A DNA stretch of 64,000 nucleotides from assembly GCF_002218005.2 (NCBI RefSeq), contig NZ_AP018678.1, positions 930,001 to 994,000 on the forward strand. The letters run 5' to 3'. Shown here in pieces: positions 18,121 through 26,084 of this stretch. Source of the DNA: Vibrio algivorus (GTDB lineage: Bacteria; Pseudomonadota; Gammaproteobacteria; Enterobacterales; Vibrionaceae). Numbering within the stretch: position 1 is the first letter of the stretch; each line of letters starts with the position of its first letter. The notes below the pieces were generated by a model, which saw only the letters and a list, made by a program, of their open reading frames with translations, did no database searches and was not told where the DNA came from. The position numbers and the translations under genes are program-made.

Positions 18121-21100
18121 TGTGGTTATCTGATGTGTCGGTAAAGCGGCCGACAGTGGCTATTGTATTAAGCCTGTTACTATGCGTGTTTGGTTATGTG
18201 TCTTTCACTAAGCTCGCTGTCCGTGAAATGCCCGATATTTCTAATCCTGTTGTCACAGTATCGACCAGTTATGACGGCGCTTCTGCCAGCATAATGGAGA
18301 GTCAAATCACTACTGTTTTGGAAGATCAACTTTCTGGTATCAGTGGAGTAGATGATATTCAATCGGTTTCTCGTAATGGTAGTTCACGTATAACCATCAC
18401 CTTTGATTTAGGCTATGACCTTACTACCGGTGTGAGTGATGTACGTGATGCGATTGCTCGTGCACAACGTTCTCTGCCAGATGAATCAGATGATCCTATT
18501 GTGTCGAAAGATAATGGCTCAGGTGAAGCGGCGGTTCATATCAACCTTACTTCAACTAAGATGGATCGCACTCAATTAACTGACTACATCAATCGAGTCA
18601 TGCTTGACCGTTTTAGTTTGATTTCTGGTGTTAGTTCAATTGATATTAGTGGTGGCTTAGACAAAGTCATGTACGTAAAACTTGATCCAACCGCAATGGC
18701 TGGTTTAGGGATTACAACAACTGATATTCGTAATGCATTAGAACGTGAAAATGTCGAAAACCCAAGTGGCGAAGTGCGTAATGACACTACATCTATGACG
18801 GTTCGAACGACCCGCAACTATTTAACCGAAGAAGATTTTAAATACTTAGTGGTAAATAAAAGCCGCGATGGACATCCTATTTACCTGCAAGATGTTGCGT
18901 CGATTTATCTGGGCGCAAAAAATGAAAGTTCAATGTATAAGAGTGATGGTGAAGTCGGTGTCAGCATGGGTATCATTACTCAAACCGATGCCAATCCACT
19001 TGACGTTGCGCAATTAGTTCGTAAAGAAGTTGATAACGTACAGAAATTTTTACCTGATGGTACTTCATTAAAAATAGAGTATGACGCAACGATCTTTATT
19101 GAGCAGTCGATTAGCGAAGTTTACAACACACTATTTATCACTGGTGGTTTAGTAGTACTCGTGCTGTATATTTTTCTTGGTCAAATGCGCGCGACTTTAA
19201 TTCCTGCAGTGACGGTTCCGGTATCACTGATTTCTGCTTTCATGGCGGCTTACTACTTTGGTTTCTCAGTCAACTTAATTACCTTGTTGGCATTGATTCT
19301 TGCGATTGGTTTAGTCGTAGATGATGCCATTGTCGTTGTCGAAAATATTTTCCACCACCTTGAGCGAGGCGAGCCACCATTACTTGCTGCCTATAAAGGA
19401 ACGAGAGAAGTTGGTTTCGCTGTTATGGCGACCACACTTGTCTTGGTGATGGTGTTTCTACCTATTTCCTTCATGGATGGTATGGTTGGGCTGTTATTTA
19501 CCGAGTTTTCCGTATTACTCGCCATGTCGGTACTTTTCTCATCTCTAATTGCATTAACGTTAACGCCAGTGCTGGGCAGCAAACTACTAAAAGCCAATGT
19601 ACAACCGAATCGTTTTAACCTTTGTATTGATAAGTTTTTTGCTCGTATTGAAACTTGCTATCGAAATGGACTAGTACACGCAATTCGTTTTCGTTGGTCA
19701 GCACCGGTGAGTATTGTTGTTTGTATAGTGGTGAGTGGATGGTTGATGACGATGATCCCTAGCCAATTAGCGCCAAAAGAAGATAAAGGTGTGTTATTTG
19801 CATTTGTAAAAGGAGCTGATGCCACTAGTTTTAACCGTATGAGCGCCAATATGGATGAAGTGGAGAATCGCCTCATTCCATTGCTAGGTAAAGGTGTGTT
19901 GAAATCCTTCAGCGTGGATGCACCAGCATTTGGTGGCCGAGCGGGAGATGAAACGGGCTTTGTGATTATGGTGTTAGAAGACTGGGATAAACGAAGCGTT
20001 AATGCACAGCAAGCTTTAGGTATGATCAGCAAAACGTTATCCGGCATTCCTGATGTACGAGTGCGTGCGATGATGCCAGGTTTCCGTGGCGGCTCTGATA
20101 ACCCAGTACAATTTGTACTCGGTGGATCAGACTATCAAGAGCTTTCAAAATGGGCCGAATTTCTGCAACACAAAGGTGAAGAAGATGGCGTGATCACTGG
20201 TGGAGATTTGGATTATTCTGAAAAAACACCAGAGCTTGTTGTGACGGTTGATAAGCAACGCGCAGCTGATTTAGGCATTAGTGTGAGTGATATTTCCGAC
20301 ACACTGGAAGCCATGTTAGGAGGGGTAACAGAAACCACCTATTTAGAGCGTGGCGAAGAATATGACGTGTATCTTCGAGGCGATGAAAATAGCTTTAATA
20401 ACGCCGCTGATTTGAGCAAGATTTACTTACGTACTGATGGCGGAGAACTTATCACTCTCGATACCGTCACCAAACTTGAAGAGATTGCCTCAGCGAACCG
20501 CTTGTCGCATACCAATAAGCAAAAATCGATCACCTTGAGCGCTAATTTAACGTCAAACTCTACGTTAGGTGAAGCCTTAGATTATCTCGACAAGCAAGCG
20601 ATCGATAACTTGCCAAGTGACATTAGCATTTCGTATAGCGGTGAATCGAAAGATTTCAAAGAGAATCAATCAAGTGTGATGGTGGTTTTTGCCTTGGCTT
20701 TATTGGTGGCTTATCTTGTTTTGGCCGCGCAGTTTGAAAGCTTTATAAACCCTCTGGTCGTGATGTTCACCGTTCCTATGGGCGTACTTGGTGGTTTTAT
20801 CGGACTGTATTTAATGGGGCAAGGGCTCAATATTTATAGCCAAATTGGGATGATCTTGCTGATTGGTATGGTGACTAAAAATGGCATATTGATTGTAGAA
20901 TTTGCTAACCAATTACGTGACCGTGGCATTGAATTTGAAAAGGCGATTATCGATGCTTCTGCTCGTCGTCTTCGTCCAATCTTAATGACAGCATTTACCA
21001 CCATTGCAGGGTCATTGCCACTAATGCTATCCACTGGTGCGGGTTATGAAAGCCGAGTAGCGGTAGGGACAGTGGTTTTATTTGGGATGAGCTTTGCCAC

Positions 21101-21233
21101 ACTAGTGACTTTGTTCGTGATCCCACAAATGTATCGTTTGATTTCGTTGAAGACACATTCACCGGGACATATAGAAGCCTTGCTGAAAAAAGAGTTGGAG
21201 AAGGATATAACCGTAAGACCAGGGCATGGATAA
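18120..21233 (+). CDS. vexH: RND efflux pump inner-membrane subunit, VexH-like
   Basis: Proton-driven multidrug or siderophore exporter of 1037 residues. First membrane helix in MWLSDVSVKRPTVAIVLSLL, periplasmic porter domains, and TM4 with the proton-relay pair in LVVDDAIVVVEN. Paired repeat halves and the second-half motif FKENQSSVMVVFALALLVAYLVLAAQFESF are clear. It follows V. cholerae VexH closely over long stretches as I remember it (e.g. FLPISFMDGMVGLLFTEFSV), hence the symbol. VexH takes part in vibriobactin export and bile/detergent resistance in V. cholerae; the substrate here is unknown. No TolC gene is adjacent. Confidence 0.88.
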   Translation: MWLSDVSVKRPTVAIVLSLLLCVFGYVSFTKLAVREMPDISNPVVTVSTSYDGASASIMESQITTVLEDQLSGISGVDDIQSVSRNGSSRITITFDLGYDLTTGVSDVRDAIARAQRSLPDESDDPIVSKDNGSGEAAVHINLTSTKMDRTQLTDYINRVMLDRFSLISGVSSIDISGGLDKVMYVKLDPTAMAGLGITTTDIRNALERENVENPSGEVRNDTTSMTVRTTRNYLTEEDFKYLVVNKSRDGHPIYLQDVASIYLGAKNESSMYKSDGEVGVSMGIITQTDANPLDVAQLVRKEVDNVQKFLPDGTSLKIEYDATIFIEQSISEVYNTLFITGGLVVLVLYIFLGQMRATLIPAVTVPVSLISAFMAAYYFGFSVNLITLLALILAIGLVVDDAIVVVENIFHHLERGEPPLLAAYKGTREVGFAVMATTLVLVMVFLPISFMDGMVGLLFTEFSVLLAMSVLFSSLIALTLTPVLGSKLLKANVQPNRFNLCIDKFFARIETCYRNGLVHAIRFRWSAPVSIVVCIVVSGWLMTMIPSQLAPKEDKGVLFAFVKGADATSFNRMSANMDEVENRLIPLLGKGVLKSFSVDAPAFGGRAGDETGFVIMVLEDWDKRSVNAQQALGMISKTLSGIPDVRVRAMMPGFRGGSDNPVQFVLGGSDYQELSKWAEFLQHKGEEDGVITGGDLDYSEKTPELVVTVDKQRAADLGISVSDISDTLEAMLGGVTETTYLERGEEYDVYLRGDENSFNNAADLSKIYLRTDGGELITLDTVTKLEEIASANRLSHTNKQKSITLSANLTSNSTLGEALDYLDKQAIDNLPSDISISYSGESKDFKENQSSVMVVFALALLVAYLVLAAQFESFINPLVVMFTVPMGVLGGFIGLYLMGQGLNIYSQIGMILLIGMVTKNGILIVEFANQLRDRGIEFEKAIIDASARRLRPILMTAFTTIAGSLPLMLSTGAGYESRVAVGTVVLFGMSFATLVTLFVIPQMYRLISLKTHSPGHIEALLKKELEKDITVRPGHG

Positions 21234-21330
21234 AGACGTGGCTCGTATCTCGGAAGCTCGTGTCTCGACTTTGTCGCGTCAACCACATCGAGCCACGAGA
21301 AGCGGTCGATACTCGAGTTCCGAAAATAAA
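21234..21330. repeat. CTCG-rich degenerate repeat region after vexH
   Basis: Repeats of GCTCGTATCTCGGAAGCTCGTGTCTCGAC type. GTGGCTCGT (21239) and CGAGCCACG (21289) are inverted to each other. More CGAGC/CCGAGA words occur at 21384-21420. Not part of a gene. Confidence 0.5.
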
Positions 21331-21369
21331 AACGCTGCACTCCCGTTGTGAAACAGCCAGTGCAGCGTT
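21331..21369 (-). terminator. Terminator for the outer-membrane protein gene
   Basis: 11-bp perfect stem AACGCTGCACT/AGTGCAGCGTT with a 17-base loop. On the minus strand the stem is followed by TTTTTATTTT, so it best serves the gene ending at 21430; it may also stop vexH transcripts. Confidence 0.8.
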
Positions 21370-21429
21370 AAACATTTCTTTACCGAGCTACGAGCAGTGA
21401 AACGCCCGAGCCCCGAGAATCGCTCTAAG

Positions 21430-22035
21430 CTAGAACGTACGACCTAGGCTAATTTGTACGCCTTTGTAATCGTAATCATCATGACCGTATAAATCACCCA
21501 TGGTTAGGGCATAGACATATTCAGCACGGAAGAAGTAGTCGGAATGCATTAAGTTCCATTGCAGACCGCCTGAAATATTTAAACCACCCACACCATCTTC
21601 ATCATTGACGTCAAAGTTATCGGCTTTAAATTTAGAATAGGTGTAAGTACCGGTCAGTTTTGCATATAGCTCAAAGGGGGTTTTCCAAATTTCACCAGTA
21701 GTCGCTAATCCAGACAGACCAAATTGGTGAGTATCTAAATTCGCCATGCTGTCATCTGAAAACTCACCTTCGGTACGTGAGTATCGATAGAAACCTTCAA
21801 CAGCAAAGTGTTTTGAATAATAGTGACCAATACCAACAGTAACGTTTGGATTTTCGTAGATTTCAGAGTCATTAAATTCAACCCTGCCTGCACCAGCAAC
21901 ATTAACAGGATCTGAAGAAACTCCAACAGCCCCTGTACCTAAGTAAAAGTAATCTTTGCCAGCAACATCCGCCGCATGAGACGAAATTGACAACATAGCT
22001 AAAGGCGCAAGCGCAAATAAGCGTAGGGACGTCAT
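21430..22035 (-). CDS. Outer-membrane beta-barrel protein
   Basis: A 201-residue protein with a signal peptide (MTSLRLFALAPLAMLSISSHA-AD). It has alternating hydrophobic strands such as NVTVGIGHYYSKHFAVEGFYRYSR and GLQWNLMHSDYFFRAEYVYAL, and a C-terminal phenylalanine (ISLGRTF), the barrel-assembly signal. Size fits an 8-stranded OmpW/OmpX/OmpA-barrel-like fold (outer membrane beta-barrel, porin-like clan). No specific function can be assigned. Single gene with AAGG ribosome-binding site. Confidence 0.8.
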   Translation of the reverse strand: MTSLRLFALAPLAMLSISSHAADVAGKDYFYLGTGAVGVSSDPVNVAGAGRVEFNDSEIYENPNVTVGIGHYYSKHFAVEGFYRYSRTEGEFSDDSMANLDTHQFGLSGLATTGEIWKTPFELYAKLTGTYTYSKFKADNFDVNDEDGVGGLNISGGLQWNLMHSDYFFRAEYVYALTMGDLYGHDDYDYKGVQISLGRTF

Positions 22036-22216
22036 AATTAACCTTTTAAATCTGCTTGAGAATAGTTATTACCGAAAATGATAGCAGAGGGCATTACGCC
22101 CCAAACTGGTAGCATTATAGTTAAAAAATTAACGTAATACTTGAGTTAATCTCTATATTTCGAGATTAATTTTCTTAAGTATATCAACCCTCAATCTTAG
22201 TCTGAAAATATGTTGG

Positions 22217-23272
22217 TTATAAGTGGGTGATGGTTTTTAATGTTTCTTTAAATGGAGTGAGTTCGGCAATGTTTTTTTGTAACCACTCTGGATTGTAATG
22301 ACAATTTAAATAACGATCACCGCTGTCGCAAATAAGGGTAACAATCGATCCTGTTTCGCCACGTTGAATCATTTCATGGGCAATATTTAATGCACCATAA
22401 AGATTGGTTCCGGTTGATGGACCCACTTTGCGGCCAAGAATCGTCTCTAACCATTGAATCGTAGCAACGCTGGCAGCATCTGGAACAGTGCGCATTTCAT
22501 CGATCACGCCAGGAATAAAACTCGGCTCTACTCGTGGGCGACCAATTCCTTCAATCTTACTCCCTGAATCAATAGTAATAGAGGCATCGCCATGCTTAAA
22601 AAAATCATGGAAAACGGAATTCTCAGGATCAACCACACATAATTGAGTAGGGTGCTTTTTATAACGTAAAAAACGGCCAATGGTTGCTGATGTACCGCCT
22701 GTTCCTGCACTCATTACGACCCAAGAGGGGATAGGGTGAGGTTCGCGGCTCATCTGACAAAATATGCTGTCAGCAATATTGTTGTTTCCACGCCAGTCAG
22801 TAGCACGCTCGGCGTAGGTAAATTGGTCCATATAGTGACCGTTTAACTCTTCTGCTAAACGGCGAGATTCTGCATAAATCTGATCCGAACGCTCCACTAA
22901 GTGGGCTTCTCCACCATAAAATTGGATTTGTTCTATTTTTTTTGTGGCAGTTGATTTTGGCATTACCGCAATAAAACGTAAGCCTAATAAACGAGCAAAG
23001 TAAGCTTCAGATACCGCAGTACTACCAGAAGAGGATTCAATCACGGTTGTTTCAGGACCAATCCAACCGTTTGATAACGCATACAAAAATAGCGAGCGTG
23101 CTAAACGATGCTTAAGAGATCCAGTCGGATGAGTACTTTCATCTTTAAGGTAAATATCAATGCCGGACAAATACGGTAGATCCAATTTAATTAAATGCGT
23201 ATCAGCTGAGCGCTGAAAGTCCGCTTCAATTTTAGTGATTGCTTGGTTAATCCATTGTCTATCTATGCACAT
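22217..23272 (-). CDS. PLP-dependent cysteine desulfhydrase/cysteine synthase-family protein
   Basis: Fold-type II PLP enzyme, 351 residues. The Schiff-base lysine is K54 in HPTGSLKHRLAR. SSSGSTAVSEA is the substrate loop, and SAGTGGTSATIGRF binds the PLP phosphate. It differs from CysK/CysM in the loops. It is divergent from a DecR-like regulator gene (about 140-base gap). In Pantoea ananatis a PLP cysteine desulfhydrase (CcdA) is divergent from an Lrp-type cysteine sensor (CcdR), so I infer a cysteine-degrading detoxification role. Cysteine synthase activity is the alternative. Confidence 0.75.
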   Translation of the reverse strand: MCIDRQWINQAITKIEADFQRSADTHLIKLDLPYLSGIDIYLKDESTHPTGSLKHRLARSLFLYALSNGWIGPETTVIESSSGSTAVSEAYFARLLGLRFIAVMPKSTATKKIEQIQFYGGEAHLVERSDQIYAESRRLAEELNGHYMDQFTYAERATDWRGNNNIADSIFCQMSREPHPIPSWVVMSAGTGGTSATIGRFLRYKKHPTQLCVVDPENSVFHDFFKHGDASITIDSGSKIEGIGRPRVEPSFIPGVIDEMRTVPDAASVATIQWLETILGRKVGPSTGTNLYGALNIAHEMIQRGETGSIVTLICDSGDRYLNCHYNPEWLQKNIAELTPFKETLKTITHL

Positions 23273-23378
23273 AACGTTAATCCTGATTGCTATCTAAAGT
23301 TGCTTAATTCTCTATGGGTAATTTACCTCTTAAAAAAGAGAAAAGGTTTGCTTTATTAGTTGTTAATTGCCTATATTG

Positions 23379-23393
23379 GAGAAATAAATTCTC
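23379..23393. promoter_or_regulatory. Candidate DecR-type operator
   Basis: Inverted repeat GAGAA-ATAAA-TTCTC located 20 bases upstream of the regulator start in the divergent promoter region. A likely binding site for the Lrp-family protein; inferred only from symmetry and position. Confidence 0.45.
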
Positions 23394-23413
23394 TTATTGG
23401 TAGGGTTTTGGAA

Positions 23414-23884
23414 ATGAAACAGTTGATGTTAGATAAGGTAGATAAAACATTACTCAATATGCTGCAACAAGATGCTACGGTATCACTGCAAGACTTAGCT
23501 GATACCGTCAATTTGACTACGACTCCTTGCTGGAAGCGTCTTAAGCGATTGGAAGAACAAGGTATGATTGATAAAAAGGTCGCGCTACTCAATCCTGAGG
23601 TGTTGGGCTTGTCTTTTGTCGCTTTTGCCTTAATCAAAACCAACAATCATTCGAATGAGTGGTATCAAGCTTTTGTTGATACGGTCAGTGAATTTCCTGA
23701 AGTGATGGAGTTTTACCGAATGGCGGGGGAGTTTGACTATATGATGAAAGTTTTGGTTTCGGATATGAAAGCTTATGATGAGTTTTATAAGAAGTTAGTG
23801 AATAGTGTAGAAGGAATCTCGAACGTGACTTCCACTTTTGCGATGGAATCAATTAAATATACAACCGCTCTGCCGATTGATTAA
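23414..23884 (+). CDS. decR: Lrp/AsnC-family regulator, DecR-like
   Basis: Transcription regulator of 156 residues. N-terminal AsnC-type helix-turn-helix (MLDKVDKTLLNMLQQDATVSLQDLADTVNLTTTPCWKRLKRLEEQG) and C-terminal RAM ligand-binding domain (about residues 70-150). The TTTPCWKRLKRLE and YDEFYKKLVNSV patterns match E. coli DecR (YbaO), which senses cysteine and activates its detoxification genes. ATG 23414 is chosen because AGGG lies 8 bases upstream; an ATG four codons later matches the usual family start. Divergent from the PLP enzyme gene it probably controls. Confidence 0.87.
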   Translation: MKQLMLDKVDKTLLNMLQQDATVSLQDLADTVNLTTTPCWKRLKRLEEQGMIDKKVALLNPEVLGLSFVAFALIKTNNHSNEWYQAFVDTVSEFPEVMEFYRMAGEFDYMMKVLVSDMKAYDEFYKKLVNSVEGISNVTSTFAMESIKYTTALPID

Positions 23885-23892
23885 ATTAGATT

Positions 23893-23926
23893 AAGCGCTT
23901 CAGTGTGATTAGAAACCGAAGCGCTT
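23893..23926 (+). terminator. Hairpin after decR
   Basis: 9-bp stem AAGCGCTTC/GAAGCGCTT with a 16-base loop, 9 bases after the stop. It has no T-run because the family-A repeat begins right at its end, so efficiency is uncertain. Confidence 0.5.
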
Positions 23927-24028
23927 ATACCCAAGTGACTTCAAGATGCAGAATTCAGAGCTATCATCTAGGCCTTTAAACAAGGAAGATTCGCATAGGA
24001 ATGTAAGCACCTTTCAAAAGAATCTATA
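23926..24028. repeat. Short variant of family-A repeat (~100 bp), abutting an ERIC element
   Basis: Begins TATACCCAAGTGACTTCAAG, continues GAATTCAGAGCTATCATC and CACCTTTCAA, and stops at AATCTATATATA. The copy at 51116-51219 has the same right boundary, so this is a discrete short form. An ERIC element starts at the next base. Confidence 0.8.
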
Positions 24029-24174
24029 TATACCCGTCGCACTTGAAGCTGCAGCTTTGTTGCCGGCGTTCATTCGCCCCCCTATCTCTTTATTAAAGAA
24101 GGTCATAGACGAGCTATGCTCATGGGGCCTCATTCACTTGTCGCCTCACTGCAACTTCAATTACTTTGGGTATA
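24029..24174. repeat. ERIC element (146 bp variant)
   Basis: Enterobacterial repetitive intergenic consensus: begins TATACCCGTCGCACTTGAAG and ends CAATTACTTTGGGTATA, with a central CATGGGGCCTCATTC core. It carries an extra ~18 bases (CTCTTTATTAAAGAAGG) relative to the 128-bp copies. Sits between decR and tesB. Confidence 0.88.
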
Positions 24175-24196
24175 TTGAAATGCGCAAGTATCAATC

Positions 24197-25063
24197 TCAT
24201 TTTTGAGTAAAGCGCATCACACCTTCTTGTACCGCACTTGCCACTAGGTTGCCTTGTCGATCAAAAATCTCGCCACGTACTAAGCCTCGGCCATTGCTGC
24301 TAGTTGGGCTATCAATTACATACAGCAGCCATTCATCCATTTTAAAAGGACGATGAAACCACATAGAATGATCAATAGTGGCGACTTGGAATTTAGGGGT
24401 AAATAGCGATACCTTATGCGGGAATAGAGCCGTGACTAGGAATCCCCAATCAGAAGCATAACCGAGTAAGTACTGATGTAATATTGGATCATCTGGTAAA
24501 GCACCATTGGCTTTAATCCATAAATATTGCTTAGCTGGTAAAGCATCTGGCTGGAAGGGATTGTTGACCACTACTGGGCGAACTTCAATTGGTTTTTCAT
24601 GGCAAAATGCACGTTGCATCGCAGGAGATAGCGCTTCTTTCATCGATTGAGCGAGCTCACTTTCCGAAGGAATACCTTCTGGACCTTGGATGCCAGGCAT
24701 TTGCGACTCTTGATGTTCTAGCCCTTCAAATTGACCTTGGTAAGAAGCTGTCAGATAAAAAATTGGTCTACCATGTTGAATCGCTTTGACTCGACGAGTG
24801 GATAAACTTTTGCCATCACGCAGTTTTTCAACATCATAAATAATTGGTTGATTAATATCGCCCGGGTGCAAAAAATAGCTATGAAAAGAGTGGACTGTTC
24901 TATCTGATTCAACGGTATAACCAGCGGCAGATAAAGCTTGTCCAATTACTTGCCCACCATAAACTTGCGGTAAGCCTAAATGCTCACATTCCCCACGGAA
25001 TAAGCCAACTTCTAAGCGCTCTAGTTGGTGTAAATTGAGTAATTCTTGTAATTGTTTGCTCAT
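24197..25063 (-). CDS. tesB: Acyl-CoA thioesterase II
   Basis: Cytosolic thioesterase hydrolysing medium- and long-chain acyl-CoAs, 288 residues, the normal TesB length. Double hot-dog fold; N-terminal domain motif VYGGQVIGQALSAA and VHSFHSYFLHPGD. C-terminal domain has ATIDHSMWFHRPF with the catalytic Asp, and the ending AVQEGVMRF is typical. GGAGG lies 5 bases before the ATG. Divergent from ybaY, as in E. coli, where tesB and ybaY are also neighbours. Confidence 0.96.
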   Translation of the reverse strand: MSKQLQELLNLHQLERLEVGLFRGECEHLGLPQVYGGQVIGQALSAAGYTVESDRTVHSFHSYFLHPGDINQPIIYDVEKLRDGKSLSTRRVKAIQHGRPIFYLTASYQGQFEGLEHQESQMPGIQGPEGIPSESELAQSMKEALSPAMQRAFCHEKPIEVRPVVVNNPFQPDALPAKQYLWIKANGALPDDPILHQYLLGYASDWGFLVTALFPHKVSLFTPKFQVATIDHSMWFHRPFKMDEWLLYVIDSPTSSNGRGLVRGEIFDRQGNLVASAVQEGVMRFTQK

Positions 25064-25159
25064 CAGACCTCCATATTGTATTGTCCAATTATTAACATGC
25101 GGGACTGATATTACAAGACTGCATAATATTCACCTTACGAAAATTCATTAAGGAAGAGC

Positions 25160-25609
25160 ATGAAAAAGTCATTATTGTTAATTTCATCAATAATTATGGG
25201 GGTCGCAATGACAGGTTGCACCACAAATGCTGATAACACTTCATCTGCATCACAAAGCTCAAGCGAAGCGGTTGGTCTTGCCAGTGTTACGGGAAGCGTG
25301 TTCTATCGTGAGCGTATCGCACTACCAGATAACGCAGTTGTGACAGTGACATTAGAAGATATTTCGTTAGCAGATAAGGCCGCAGAAATTATAGCAACAG
25401 ATTCATTTATAACGGGTGGTAAGCAAGTGCCATTTGAATTTAAGCTTGATTATGATGCGAATAAAATTGTGCCGAACCATCGTTATAATGTTCGAGCTAA
25501 AGTTGCGGTCGATGGTAAGTTACGCTTTACAACAGATACTATCACCCACGTCATTACGGATGAAAACAAAACGCAAGCAGTTCAATTACGTATGATTGGC
25601 GTTCGTTAA
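25160..25609 (+). CDS. ybaY: YbaY-family lipoprotein
   Basis: Envelope lipoprotein of 149 residues. Lipobox MTGC puts the lipidated cysteine near residue 20. A Ser-rich linker is followed by the YscW/YbaY beta-sandwich domain starting VTGSVFYRERIALPDNAVVTV. Molecular role unknown in the family. AAGGAAGAG precedes the ATG. The order tesB, ybaY, alkyltransferase-like gene and SRP RNA parallels E. coli, which supports orthology. Confidence 0.9.
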   Translation: MKKSLLLISSIIMGVAMTGCTTNADNTSSASQSSSEAVGLASVTGSVFYRERIALPDNAVVTVTLEDISLADKAAEIIATDSFITGGKQVPFEFKLDYDANKIVPNHRYNVRAKVAVDGKLRFTTDTITHVITDENKTQAVQLRMIGVR

Positions 25610-25636
25610 TGAGTCGATAGCCTTTGGGTATATATT

Positions 25637-25664
25637 TATGGCGTCTAACCTTCAGGACGCCATA
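25637..25664. terminator. Hairpin between converging genes
   Basis: 9-bp stem TATGGCGTC/GACGCCATA with a 10-base loop. It overlaps the last codons of the alkyltransferase-like gene and lies 28 bases past the ybaY stop. Confidence 0.5.
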
Positions 25665-25953
25665 GGTATTTCTTTAAATTTACTTGGCCTATTGGACTGA
25701 CTTCAACACCGTCTTGTTCTAAGCAACGTTTTTGTCTCTCTAAATCTGCACCTTTTAATGAAATTTTGCCTTTGCTGTTTAGGACACGAAACCAAGGTAA
25801 GGTGGAATGTTCGGGCAGATTTGATAATAATTTTCCGACATGACGAGCATACCCAGGGAAGCCCGCCATGTTAGCGATGGCGCCATAAGTTGAGATCATA
25901 CCTGGTGGGATTTGTTTTAGAACGAAATATACGTTTTGATCAAAGTAAGTCAT
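25645..25953 (-). CDS. atl: Alkyltransferase-like protein (MGMT-type DNA-binding)
   Basis: A 102-residue O6-alkylguanine alkyltransferase-like protein (E. coli YbaZ/Atl). The fold matches the DNA-binding half of MGMT: PPGMISTYGAIANMAG, then ARHVGKLLS. The MGMT active-site PCHRV is replaced by PWFRVLNSKG, so the acceptor cysteine is missing. ATL proteins bind O6-alkylguanine without repairing it and hand the lesion to nucleotide-excision repair. Converges on ybaY with 35 bases between stops. Confidence 0.9.
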   Translation of the reverse strand: MTYFDQNVYFVLKQIPPGMISTYGAIANMAGFPGYARHVGKLLSNLPEHSTLPWFRVLNSKGKISLKGADLERQKRCLEQDGVEVSPIGQVNLKKYLWRPEG

Positions 25954-26084
25954 TTTTAATTCTTAAATGTAGTTACTTGTTTGGTGATTAGAGTTTAACC
26001 ATATAGACTATATGTCTTAAAATATGACAAAAAGATACCTTTATTTAAGAAAAGTGGTGTCAAATTCTTTTCCAAGGGGAAAAC

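Noticed and set aside
23946..24206. Open frame with LCSWGLIHLSPHCN-type sequence; similar frames at 35952-36143 and in other repeats
   Set aside because: This peptide is just the translation of the ERIC core and recurs in each copy.
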